Origin: F23-B02 sp963625655
GTDB taxonomy: Bacteria > Bacillota > Clostridia > Oscillospirales > Oscillospiraceae
Length of the DNA: 64,000 bases
Reading direction: 5' to 3'
Assembly (NCBI GenBank): GCA_963625655.1
Contig: CAVFTS010000004.1
Span: 1 to 64,000, forward strand
Notes under the pieces: generated by a model
The model's input: only the letters and a program-made list of their open reading frames with translations
Database searches by the model: none
What the model was told of the DNA's origin: nothing
In this document: piece by piece, positions 25,189 through 32,814 of the stretch
How positions within the stretch are numbered: the stretch's first letter is position 1
Layout of the letters: the number at the start of each line of letters is the position of its first letter
Position numbers and translations under genes: made by a program

Positions 25189-26037
25189 ATGTTCGGCTTT
25201 GTTGCGGCGAATCCCGCCATGCTCACAAAGGACCGGTTTGCCCGATATAAGGAGTGCTACTGCGGGCTTTGCCATGCGCTCAAGGACAGGTACGGCTTTG
25301 CCGCAAAGCTGGGACTTACCTATGACATGACCTTTCTTGTACTGCTGCTCAATTCGCTGTACGAGCCGGCGGAGCTTCACGCCGAGGCGAGGTGTTCTGT
25401 GCATCCGATCTCCCGTCGGGGCTACTGGCAGTCGGAGATAAGCGACTATGCGGCGGATATGAATGTCCTGCTTGCCTACCTAAACTGTCGGGACGACTGG
25501 AAGGACGATATGGATGTTTTGAAGCTTGCCGAGGCGAGAGCGCTGAAGAATAATGCCGAGCGGATACTTCTCATGTACCCGAGACAGGCTGCCGCAGTTA
25601 AGTCCGGCATGGAGGAGCTTGACCGCATCGAGAAAAGCATGGCGCAGGCGCCCGACGCCGCCGCAGCCGCATTCGGCGGACTGATGGCGGAGCTGTTCGT
25701 CTGGAAAGAGGATCGCTGGAGCGGGAGACTTCGTGAGCTCGGTATGGCGCTCGGGAAATTCATTTATATTATGGATGCCTGTATTGACCTGCGGAGCGAT
25801 AAGCGCTATTATAAATACAATCCACTTCTCGACCTGTACGGGCGCATCGACGAGGAGGAGCGTTTTCGGGAGATACTCGAAATGCTCATGGCCGACTGCG
25901 TAAGGAGCTTTGACGCTCTGCCCTTGGTGCGGGATGCCGACATACTGAAAAATATACTTTGTTTCGGTGTTTGGAATAAATTCAACAAGCACTACGACAT
26001 AAAAGGAGCAGTGCCTGATGGTACAAGACCCCTATAA
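25189..26037 (+). CDS. DUF5685 family protein
   Basis: 282 residues. Begins MFGFVAANPAMLTKDRFARYKECYCGLC, a Cys pattern (CYCGLC) typical of the DUF5685 family; mostly helical after that, with conserved FIYIMDACIDLRSD and YNPLLDLY. No membrane segment is clear. In Clostridia this family is very often next to a small J-domain protein, as here: the J gene starts 20 bp inside the end of this frame. Function not known; a chaperone substrate or partner is an inference from that linkage. Confidence 0.82.
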   Translation: MFGFVAANPAMLTKDRFARYKECYCGLCHALKDRYGFAAKLGLTYDMTFLVLLLNSLYEPAELHAEARCSVHPISRRGYWQSEISDYAADMNVLLAYLNCRDDWKDDMDVLKLAEARALKNNAERILLMYPRQAAAVKSGMEELDRIEKSMAQAPDAAAAAFGGLMAELFVWKEDRWSGRLRELGMALGKFIYIMDACIDLRSDKRYYKYNPLLDLYGRIDEEERFREILEMLMADCVRSFDALPLVRDADILKNILCFGVWNKFNKHYDIKGAVPDGTRPL

Positions 26038-26659
26038 GGTCCTCGGCGTCTCACCCGACGCATCAGACGAGGAGATCAAAAAAGCATACCGTGAGCTGGC
26101 GAAAAAATATCACCCGGACCGCAATCCGGGGGATGAGTATGCCGCTCAGAAGATGAACGAAATAAACGCCGCCTATGACCAGATCAAAAACGGCAACGTG
26201 GATCAGCAAAGCGGCTACGGCTCCTACGGAGCGGGATACAACCCATTCGGCGGCTTTGGCGGCTTCGGGGGCTTCGGCGATTTCGGCACCGGCGGCGAGC
26301 AGCCGAACGATCCGCCGGAGTATCGTGCGGCGATAAACTATATGCGCAACGGCAGATACGGCGAAGCGATAAGCGCTCTTGCGACAATCCCGGTGGCGCA
26401 GCGTGACGCAAGGTGGTACTACCTTAACGCAATGGCGAATCTGTCCGCAGGCAACAGAATTGCGGCGCTTGAAAACGCAAGGCGTGCCGTGGAGATCGAG
26501 CCGGACAACACCCGCTATCAGAAGCTTTTGGATATGCTGCAAAACAGCGGCAGGGAGTACCGTGACTATTCGGATCAGACCTCGGTCGGCTGCTGCGATC
26601 CCTGCGGCTGCTACCTCTGCTTCTCGATGTGTACTCCGTGGGGCGGTTGCTGCTGCTGA
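26018..26659 (+). CDS. J-domain protein with Cys-rich C-terminus
   Basis: 213 residues. N-terminal J domain (DPYKVLGVSPDASDEEIKKA) with the DnaK-stimulating HPD at residues 32-34, then a Gly/Phe-rich linker (about 65-95: GGFGGFGGFGDF), a helical TPR-like region (about 100-175) and a tail with eight cysteines in about 25 residues (CCDPCGCYLCFSMC and CCC). It lacks the DnaJ zinc-finger and client domains, so it is a specialised co-chaperone. It overlaps the DUF5685 gene. The Cys tail could bind metal or be lipid-associated; neither is shown. Confidence 0.87.
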   Translation: MVQDPYKVLGVSPDASDEEIKKAYRELAKKYHPDRNPGDEYAAQKMNEINAAYDQIKNGNVDQQSGYGSYGAGYNPFGGFGGFGGFGDFGTGGEQPNDPPEYRAAINYMRNGRYGEAISALATIPVAQRDARWYYLNAMANLSAGNRIAALENARRAVEIEPDNTRYQKLLDMLQNSGREYRDYSDQTSVGCCDPCGCYLCFSMCTPWGGCCC

Positions 26660-26678
26660 CGGAATAATAGCTATAATG

Positions 26679-26707
26679 TAAAAGGGACTGAGAGCAGTCC
26701 CTTTTAT
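26679..26707. terminator. bidirectional terminator after the J-domain gene
   Basis: TAAAAGGGACTG / CAGTCCCTTTTA stem with an AGAG loop; A- and T-rich flanks serve both convergent genes. Confidence 0.85.
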
Positions 26708-26708
26708 A

Positions 26709-27743
26709 CTATGCAAACAGCCGCTCCGCTTCGTCGGCACAGAACTCGTCGAGGGACGCAAAATCGACCTTCGGACGGTAACACGCCTCAAGCTCGTCGT
26801 GCAGGAGCTTTGCCTGCTCAAGGTAGCGGCAAGCCTCCGTGATAAGCGACCTTTTAAGCTCCTGACGGCGCCGCAGCTCATCCTTGTGCCTTGCGAGAGT
26901 CTCCTTCGGTACAAGCGCATCGAGCCGTATACGGCGCTTTGCCTTCGCCCCCGGCATGAGCGATGCCGACACAAAGCCAAGCCCGCAGTCGGGCAGAAGC
27001 AGCGCCTCGGTAAGCTCCGGCAGCAGCGGCGAGCGGCAGCGGATGATGTGCCCGCCGAGGTGCCGCAGCAGCTCATCAAAGTAATATTTTTCGAGGCCGA
27101 GTCGGTCGTCGATTAGATAAATGTGTTTACATAATTCTTCGACAGTGTCGCAAAGCACCTGCTCTCCCGTGCAGCCTATGGAGCGGATGAAGCGCTCGCT
27201 TATCCGTTTCGGGGAGCCGCTCTGTGCGCTTGAGCCGAGAGCGGCGGCGCTCCTTGCGCAGCTTTCGGCGGCGGAAACCGTATTTTTTGCGATAAGTCCA
27301 GGAATTTCGGCACTTCTTACGCTGCCTGCCGCAGAGAGATAAGCGTAGGCACTTTTGTACATTGCTCTGTATTTTTCGGTGAGCTGCGGGATGCGCTCGT
27401 CGTCGCAGTGTGCGCAGAAGCGGCCGAGGTTTACATAATCAGAATCATACCCGAAGAACCTCGGTTCGAGGATATGCGGTGCCGTGGCGTCGGCGTAGCC
27501 GATGCGCAGCTCCGGAAAGTACACGCCGTCAAGCGACTCGGGGTCGCCGGAGCAGAGTATGTAAACGGCATTAAAGCCGTGCGCTTCGGCGCTTTCGGCG
27601 AGCTTCCGCATAAAGCTTGATTTGCCGCTGCCGGGACCGCCCTTTATAAGCCGCAGGCAGTCGCCGGGGCTTGACGCAAAATCGCCGTACAGCGAGTGGA
27701 AGCCGTGGGCGGAGTTTGCGCCCAGAAAAAATTCGACAGCCAT
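26709..27743 (-). CDS. P-loop ATPase of the PRK06851-like family
   Basis: 344 residues. Walker A KGGPGSGKSSFMRKL at about residues 33-47; the N-terminus FFLGANSAHGFHSLYGDF and YILCSGDPESLDGVYFPEL match a Clostridia/Bacilli ATPase family without known function, usually seen with two related halves. C-terminal Arg/Lys-rich helices follow (about 280-330). Start: ATG 27743 behind GGGGGTC, not the upstream ATG at 27761. It is monocistronic. Family name is from memory of sequence pattern, so moderate certainty. Confidence 0.72.
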   Translation of the reverse strand: MAVEFFLGANSAHGFHSLYGDFASSPGDCLRLIKGGPGSGKSSFMRKLAESAEAHGFNAVYILCSGDPESLDGVYFPELRIGYADATAPHILEPRFFGYDSDYVNLGRFCAHCDDERIPQLTEKYRAMYKSAYAYLSAAGSVRSAEIPGLIAKNTVSAAESCARSAAALGSSAQSGSPKRISERFIRSIGCTGEQVLCDTVEELCKHIYLIDDRLGLEKYYFDELLRHLGGHIIRCRSPLLPELTEALLLPDCGLGFVSASLMPGAKAKRRIRLDALVPKETLARHKDELRRRQELKRSLITEACRYLEQAKLLHDELEACYRPKVDFASLDEFCADEAERLFA

Positions 27744-27817
27744 AATTTGACCCCCATACATAAATTCAAATCATGCTATGCAGCCGACGGCGCATATGTG
27801 AAAGCAGGAGGAAAACG

Positions 27818-28459
27818 GTGAAAAAATATGTCTTTTTCGATTTCGACGGAACGCTGTTCGACACGGCGGAGGGAATAGTCAAAAGCGTGCAGTACGCACT
27901 CAGAAAGCTCGGGATAGATGCAGAGCTGAGTGAGCTTATGTGCTTTGCCGGACCTCCGCTTGAGGATATGTTCAGGCAAAAATACGGCATGGACGAGGAG
28001 ACGGCGCTCAAGGCGGTCGACTGTTTCAGAGAGCGCTACAAGCCGATAGGCTGGAAGGAGTGCCGCCCATTTGACGGTGTGGCGGAGCTTCTGCTTAAGC
28101 TTCGGCAGGCGGGCATAACGATCGCCGTTGCGACCTCAAAGCCTGAGTACTTCACCAACGCCATCCTTGAAAATGCGGGACTTCTGTCTGCCGTGGACTT
28201 TGTCGGCGGCTCGCTTTTCGACGGCACGAGGGGCAAAAAGCACGAGGTCATAGCCTACGTTTTGGAGCATTTCGGCATCTTGCCCGATGAGGCGGTGATG
28301 GTCGGCGACCGGATGTACGACGTTGACGGAGCCAAAAGGTGCGGCATGGACTGCATAGGCGTTTCCTACGGCTACGCAGAGCCGGGCGAGCTTATGAGTC
28401 ACGGCGCACTCTGCGTTGCGGACACGACGCAGGAGCTGTATGAGATACTGACGAAATGA
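27818..28459 (+). CDS. HAD hydrolase, phosphoglycolate phosphatase-like
   Basis: 213 residues. HAD motif I DFDGTLFDTAEG at residues 7-18, motif II in VATSKPEY, Lys in GKKHEVIAYV, motif III/IV VMVGDRMYDVDGA. A helical cap lies between motifs I and II, as in Gph/PpaX. The start is GTG 27818, six bases after AGGAGG. Substrate not determined; PpaX-like pyrophosphatase or phosphoglycolate phosphatase are the closest guesses. Confidence 0.87.
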   Translation: MKKYVFFDFDGTLFDTAEGIVKSVQYALRKLGIDAELSELMCFAGPPLEDMFRQKYGMDEETALKAVDCFRERYKPIGWKECRPFDGVAELLLKLRQAGITIAVATSKPEYFTNAILENAGLLSAVDFVGGSLFDGTRGKKHEVIAYVLEHFGILPDEAVMVGDRMYDVDGAKRCGMDCIGVSYGYAEPGELMSHGALCVADTTQELYEILTK

Positions 28460-28490
28460 AAAATGACGGTGCTTTGCGCCGTCATTTTTC
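28458..28490. terminator. bidirectional terminator between the HAD and SLOG genes
   Basis: GAAAAATGACGG/CCGTCATTTTTC stem that overlaps both convergent stop codons. Confidence 0.85.
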
Positions 28491-28989
28491 ACGTTATCGG
28501 AAGTTTTATGATTTCAAGATCCCTGTCCATTGCGTACTTTATGGTGTTCCATGTACCGCCGCTTTTTCCGTCGTAGCAGGCGATGAGGATGCTCGACTTA
28601 TCGACCATGTAGCGGTTGCGGTCCATCATGCAGGAGGGCGTGTAGCGGTCGGACACGAGATGCACGGCGTCGCACTCCATGAGTATCTCACGGTAGCGCC
28701 TGCGGCTTTCCGCAGGCCAGCGCTCGTCCTGCCCGTCATAGGGAACGGCTGCTTCGAGAGTTATCCCGACTCTGCGCTTTCGCAGGGCGATGACCGCCTC
28801 GGCACAGTACATATCGCAGCCGAGAGCCATGCCGCATATAAAGTGAGTCACGCCCGATTCGCAGACCGCCTCGACGACGGAACAGAGCTTCCTTTTAAAC
28901 TCGATGCACATAGGGTCGTTTTCGTTGTAGCCCCACGGAAGCTTTGCGGGTCTGTGTCCCGTAAAGCAGCAGCTTTTCCCGAAGTCCAT
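28489..28989 (-). CDS. SLOG-family (DUF1273/YpsA-like) protein
   Basis: 166 residues. CCFTGHRPAKLPWGYNEN at the N-terminus, FICGMALGCDMYCAEAVI in the middle, then DKSSILIACYDGKSGGTWNTI: the nucleotide-binding SLOG fold of the YpsA/DUF1273 group. B. subtilis YpsA affects division, but no direct activity is agreed. Members with this N-terminus are widespread in Clostridia. GGGAGG precedes ATG 28989. Monocistronic. Confidence 0.82.
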   Translation of the reverse strand: MDFGKSCCFTGHRPAKLPWGYNENDPMCIEFKRKLCSVVEAVCESGVTHFICGMALGCDMYCAEAVIALRKRRVGITLEAAVPYDGQDERWPAESRRRYREILMECDAVHLVSDRYTPSCMMDRNRYMVDKSSILIACYDGKSGGTWNTIKYAMDRDLEIIKLPIT

Positions 28990-29053
28990 TTGCGATCCTC
29001 CCTTCATACCGTAAATACATTTTATCCCATTGAGAGAAAAAAGTCAAAGGCTA

Positions 29054-29081
29054 TTGACAAAATAGCGGAGGAGATTATAAT
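29054..29081 (+). promoter_or_regulatory. sigma-A promoter of the riboswitch-ribU unit
   Basis: TTGACA, 16-nt spacer, TATAAT; transcription should start near 29088, just before the FMN aptamer. Confidence 0.85.
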
Positions 29082-29101
29082 GAAGTCAACCGAATAGACG
29101 T

Positions 29102-29208
29102 ATCTTCAGGGCAGGGTGCAATTCCCGACCGGCGGTAAAGTCCGCGAGCCGAAAGGCAGATCCGGTGTGATTCCGGGACCGACAGTACAGTCTGGATGGA
29201 AGAAGATG
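29102..29208 (+). ncRNA. FMN riboswitch (RFN element)
   Basis: Shows the conserved RFN blocks: CTTCAGGGCAGGGTG near the start, AATTCCCGACCGGCGGTA, AGTCCGCGAGCC, ATTCCGGGACCGACAGTA, and closing TGGATGGAAGAAG that pairs with the 5' end. It senses FMN; with ligand the terminator at 29226-29262 is expected to form and switch ribU off. Confidence 0.96.
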
Positions 29209-29225
29209 CTTGCGTTATCTGCGAG

Positions 29226-29262
29226 CGCCTGAAAGATATTATCTTTCGGGCGATTATTTTTC
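29226..29262 (+). terminator. riboswitch expression-platform terminator
   Basis: CGCCTGAAAGAT/ATCTTTCGGGCG stem with ATT loop (one G-U pair), followed by ATTATTTTTC, just before the ribU ribosome site. Confidence 0.82.
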
Positions 29263-29277
29263 TCGGAGGTAACAAAA

Positions 29278-30033
29278 ATGGAAAATCTGAAAAGCCTGTA
29301 CTTGCAGGTGAAGGACAATCTCAGCTTTGTCCTGACCTGTCTTGTGGTGTTTGCGGCGCTTTTTGCGCTTGCGTTCATCTTTGAGCGCTGTGTGCTGAAG
29401 CAGCGGAAAAAGCTCGGCAGTACGCACTTTCTTGCGTACACCGCAATTTTCTCCGCAATGGCGGGAGTTTTGATGTTCATTGAGATACCGCTGTTTTTCG
29501 CTCCCGCATTCTACGAGATCGACCTCAGCGAGATCCCCATAATGATCTGCACCTTCTACCTCGGACCCGTGGCGGGCGTTGTGGCGGAGCTGCTCAAGAT
29601 CATTGTGAAGCTGGCATTTAAGGGTACGACGACCGCATTTGTCGGCGACTTTGCGAACTTCGTCGTCGGCTGCTCCTTCGTGCTTCCGGCGTCCTGCATA
29701 TACCATCTCAAAAAGAGCAAGAAGTCGGCACTTTGGGGCATGGTTGCCGGCACCGCCGTGATGACGGTGTTCGGAAGCCTGTTCAATGCGGTGTATCTTC
29801 TGCCTGCGTTTTCCAAGCTTTTCGGACTGCCGCTCGATGCGATAATCGCCATGGGCGGAGACGTGAACTCTGCGATAAACAGTGTATCGACCTTGGTGCT
29901 GTTTGCCGTCGTGCCGTTTAATCTCCTGAAGGGCGTCATAGTTACGGTCATCACCATGCTGCTGTATAAGCGGGTATCGCCGCTGCTGCACAAGGGCGAC
30001 GACAGGCTCCGCCAAAGACACGCAAAACCCTGA
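29278..30033 (+). CDS. ribU: Riboflavin ECF-transporter S component
   Basis: 251 residues with about six membrane segments. It binds riboflavin and works with the general ECF energy-coupling module, which is not in this window. The conserved RibU segment LMFIEIPLFFAPAFYEIDLSEIP covers the riboflavin-site region, and FYLGPVAGVVAELLKI follows. The FMN riboswitch directly upstream supports the substrate. Strong GGAGG before ATG 29278. The N-terminal extension of about 45 residues is longer than in B. subtilis RibU. Confidence 0.94.
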   Translation: MENLKSLYLQVKDNLSFVLTCLVVFAALFALAFIFERCVLKQRKKLGSTHFLAYTAIFSAMAGVLMFIEIPLFFAPAFYEIDLSEIPIMICTFYLGPVAGVVAELLKIIVKLAFKGTTTAFVGDFANFVVGCSFVLPASCIYHLKKSKKSALWGMVAGTAVMTVFGSLFNAVYLLPAFSKLFGLPLDAIIAMGGDVNSAINSVSTLVLFAVVPFNLLKGVIVTVITMLLYKRVSPLLHKGDDRLRQRHAKP

Positions 30034-30038
30034 GCTTT

Positions 30039-30909
30039 TTAAGTAACGGCTGAGAGCCTGCGGATGCTTAAAAACAGGTTGAGGCATTCGTTAAAGTAGA
30101 TTATCGCAATATAGCCCGTGAGAGAGTAGACGGGCAGCAGCTTCCACACGAGCAGAACGCCGAGGGCGGCGTCGAGAATGTTTATCCCCATGCTCCACAG
30201 CTGCTGACCGAGACCCTTCAGGCAGCCGTCCACCACCGTGTCGAGGTACATGATCGGGATGAGCGGAGAAAGTATACGGATGTAGTACCCCGCCTCGGAC
30301 GAGGAGTAGACGCTAAGACCGATCTTTTCGCCGAAAATGAACAGCAAGAGAGCCACGGTTACGGAGTAGCCGAGGCTCTTTTTTATCAGAGAGCGGACGC
30401 AGCGGGTGATTTCGCTCCTGTCGTCACGCATCTGAGCCTCGGTAAGCTCCGGGACAATAAGCTCCGAGAGCGCCGAAAGCAGGCAGGCGGGGAAGGCGAT
30501 GACGGGCATGACCATGCCCTGCACCGTGCCGTATGCCGACAGAGAACGGTTGGCGGTGCAGCCGGACGCCTTGAGTCCCCTCGGAACGAGCAGGTGCTCC
30601 AGCGTCGAAAGCGCACTTCTTGCGTAAGCGGAAAAGGCGAGAGGCAGCGCAAGGCGCAGAGGCGACCGCAGAATCTCTGCCGCAGCCAAGCTCCTCGGAG
30701 ACGAGCCTTGTTGCGGCAAAGCGCACGCCGGAGATGGCGAAGGTGCTGCCCAGAAGGCCGACCGACAGTACAAGTCCGAAGAGACCTATCCCGGCAGCGC
30801 CGATGCGCACCGAGAGCCACACCCTGTACGCCATGGAAATAAGGCTCATCAGCAGGGAGGTGCCGGTGAGCAGAGCCGTATTAAAAATCAAGCGCTTTTT
30901 TCTGACCAT
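30039..30909 (-). pseudogene. Collapsed SpoVB/MATE-like flippase gene (internal deletion plus frameshift)
   Basis: Two frames each carry part of one protein. The first (start 30909) gives MVRKKRLIFNTALLTGTS through about 80 residues to VRFAATRLVSEELG. The second, shifted by one base from about 30690 downward, resumes with EILRSPLRLALPLAFSAYARS, STLEHLLVPRG and the SpoVB-like C-terminal half to the stop at 30039. Total coding length is about 290 residues against 450-530 for the family, so about 150-200 residues between the parts are missing as well as the frame. It lies behind the MFS terminator. Probably non-functional; a sequencing error could explain the frame but not the missing middle. 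Confidence 0.82.
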
Positions 30910-30942
30910 GGAAAAGCCTATGAGCCGGGTCGGAAAATATGC

Positions 30943-30977
30943 GTAAAACCGCCGGAGACATTGAATCTCCGGCGGTT
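30943..30977 (-). terminator. terminator after the MFS gene
   Basis: Minus-strand AACCGCCGGAGA/TCTCCGGCGGTT stem with a TTCAATG loop, followed by TTACGC; the U-tract is short. Confidence 0.7.
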
Positions 30978-30982
30978 ACCGT

Positions 30983-32239
30983 TTAGTTTTGGACGTTGTA
31001 GATCTTTTTGACGTGCTTTGCGCCGAAGCCGATGACGAATATCGCCGCAAGCAGGTTTATGAACATTGCGGAGGATATTATGGCACGCACGGGCAAAAAC
31101 TCCGCCAAGGCTCCGGCGATGAGCTGACCGCAGAGAGTGCCCAAGGTGTTCAGCGTACCGAAGGTGCCGTTAAAGCGACCCTTGCGCTCGTCGGGAACGT
31201 AGTGCTGTGTTGCGGATATGCGAATGTTGTAGCTCGTAACGCCGAGGATGCCCACGCAGAAGCACATTATCATCATCACCCACACGGGGCAATACAGGTA
31301 GCTGCCCTCCAAAAAGGCCAAGATGATGTAGACAAACAGTGCAATCACAAATTTTCTTTGCACCGGCAGACGCACCTTGTAGTGGATAATGCCGCCGATG
31401 CCCCGTCCGACCGCCATCATGCCCCAGACCATCATGTAGACGTATTCGCCGTTGTGAAAGGTGCTTTTGAAGTAGGGAAGGGTCAGTGACCCCGTGGCGC
31501 CTCCGGCAAAGGAGGAAAAGACAAAGTATATCGCAATGGCAAGCAGACCCTTTTCACTGTACAGATACTCCATGCCCTTGCGAAAGTCGGAGACAAAGCG
31601 GCGTATCCCGCCGTTTGTCTCGTCCGTACTCTGCTTTTGCTTTTCTATGTACTTTTCCTCGGCGCCGATGCGGGTCTCCATGACCGCCGCAATGAAGTAG
31701 GTGCAGGTGTTAAAGAGAAACAGCGGCACTATTCCGACGGAGTTGTATACGAGTGCGGAGATGGGGATCATTATCATTGCGAGGGTCTCAAGCGTGCTTG
31801 CGATGGAGTAGGCCTTCGAGTAGTTGCCCTCCGTGATGAGCAGGGGATAGAAGCTGTCGTAGGCAACGTAGTAGACGCTGCTTATGGTGCCGAGCAGGAA
31901 GCATCCTACTGCCAGTATCGGGAAGCTGAAAAGATCCAGCATGAGTATCGCCGCCATTATGAGATACAGAGCGGAGCTTATAAAATCAAGGGTGTAGATG
32001 GTGCGTTTTCGGGAAAAGCGGTCAAGAAACGGACCGCACAGCACCGGGACGACCGCATTCGGCAGCATATAAATAACATTGTACAGGGCAAACATGAAGG
32101 TGGACTTCGTGTAGTCAAGTACGAGCAGACTCATGGCAAAGCCCGACAGCGCACTGCCGAGCATGGACACCACGCTGCCGAGCGTGATTATCGTAAAATC
32201 CTTTGTCCAAAGGGGGTTAGGGCTCAGTTCCTTATTCAT
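30983..32239 (-). CDS. MFS efflux transporter
   Basis: 418 residues, 12 predicted membrane segments, no soluble domain. N-terminal LWTKDFTIITLGSVVSMLGSALSGF and the loop 2-3 signature GPFLDRFSRKRTIY are typical of the drug/siderophore-exporter group of MFS proteins (DHA3/EntS-like). The start ATG 32239 overlaps the stop of the HAD-IB gene (ATGA) with GGAAAGGA upstream. Its operon with a reduced P-type ATPase suggests metal or antibiotic stress, but the substrate is unknown. Confidence 0.88.
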   Translation of the reverse strand: MNKELSPNPLWTKDFTIITLGSVVSMLGSALSGFAMSLLVLDYTKSTFMFALYNVIYMLPNAVVPVLCGPFLDRFSRKRTIYTLDFISSALYLIMAAILMLDLFSFPILAVGCFLLGTISSVYYVAYDSFYPLLITEGNYSKAYSIASTLETLAMIMIPISALVYNSVGIVPLFLFNTCTYFIAAVMETRIGAEEKYIEKQKQSTDETNGGIRRFVSDFRKGMEYLYSEKGLLAIAIYFVFSSFAGGATGSLTLPYFKSTFHNGEYVYMMVWGMMAVGRGIGGIIHYKVRLPVQRKFVIALFVYIILAFLEGSYLYCPVWVMMIMCFCVGILGVTSYNIRISATQHYVPDERKGRFNGTFGTLNTLGTLCGQLIAGALAEFLPVRAIISSAMFINLLAAIFVIGFGAKHVKKIYNVQN

Positions 32240-32814
32240 TTTTCCTTTCCGTCGGGCCACTCTTCGGGTCTCGTTGCGTTATCCTTTATGATGTACGCCT
32301 TGTCTGCGATCTCCGCCATGGGGGAGTCAGAGAGAGAGTCGGAGTAAAACTCCTCGGTGGCGCAATCGGGGAAGGCTTCACGGAAGCGGCGCACCTTTTC
32401 GCTGCCGAAGCAGTTTAAGCCGCTAATCTTTCCGCTGCGCTTGTCCATCTTCGTCGCAAGCAGATTTACGCCGAGCTTGTCGGTGATGGGCTTGAGCAGA
32501 AACTCCGGCGATGCGGAGATTATGAGATCGTCGTCCTTCTTCTGTTTGAGATACCAGTCGGAGAGCTTATGCTCATGCTCCTTCCAAAAAAGCTCAACCT
32601 CGGAGTCGATGTCTTTAAGTCGGGGCAGAAAGCCGAACGCCTTTTCCTTGAGCCGCTCCTTGGAGTTAAGCCCCACGAGGTAGCCGATGCCGGCCGCCGC
32701 AGCTGCGGGGAGCCAAAAAAGATAGAGCGAGGGACGGCGCTTTAGGCTCCATTTAATGAAGCTGTAGGACGAGTCGGGGTAGAATATGGTCTTGTCAAAA
32801 TCGTAGGTGTTCAT
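32236..32814 (-). CDS. HAD-IB phosphatase, phosphoserine-phosphatase-like
   Basis: 192 residues. HAD motif I NTYDFDKTIFYPDSS (DxDKT) at residues 2-16, motif II IISASPEF, Lys in FGSEKVRRF, motif III FYSDSLSDSPMAEIAD (DSxxD). A helical cap with a hydrophobic stretch (FWLPAAAAAGIGYLVG) lies between motifs I and II and may touch the membrane. HAD-IB includes phosphoserine and lipid phosphatases. Start ATG 32814 shares one base with the stop of the P-type ATPase gene (TAATG). The substrate is unknown; serB activity would be testable because serC-serA lacks a serB partner. Confidence 0.87.
   Translation of the reverse strand: MNTYDFDKTIFYPDSSYSFIKWSLKRRPSLYLFWLPAAAAAGIGYLVGLNSKERLKEKAFGFLPRLKDIDSEVELFWKEHEHKLSDWYLKQKKDDDLIISASPEFLLKPITDKLGVNLLATKMDKRSGKISGLNCFGSEKVRRFREAFPDCATEEFYSDSLSDSPMAEIADKAYIIKDNATRPEEWPDGKEK

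Noticed and set aside
27744..27817. Longer starts of the HAD phosphatase in the 74-bp divergent gap
   Set aside because: No ribosome site before 27773; GTG 27818 with AGGAGG fits the HAD N-terminus exactly.
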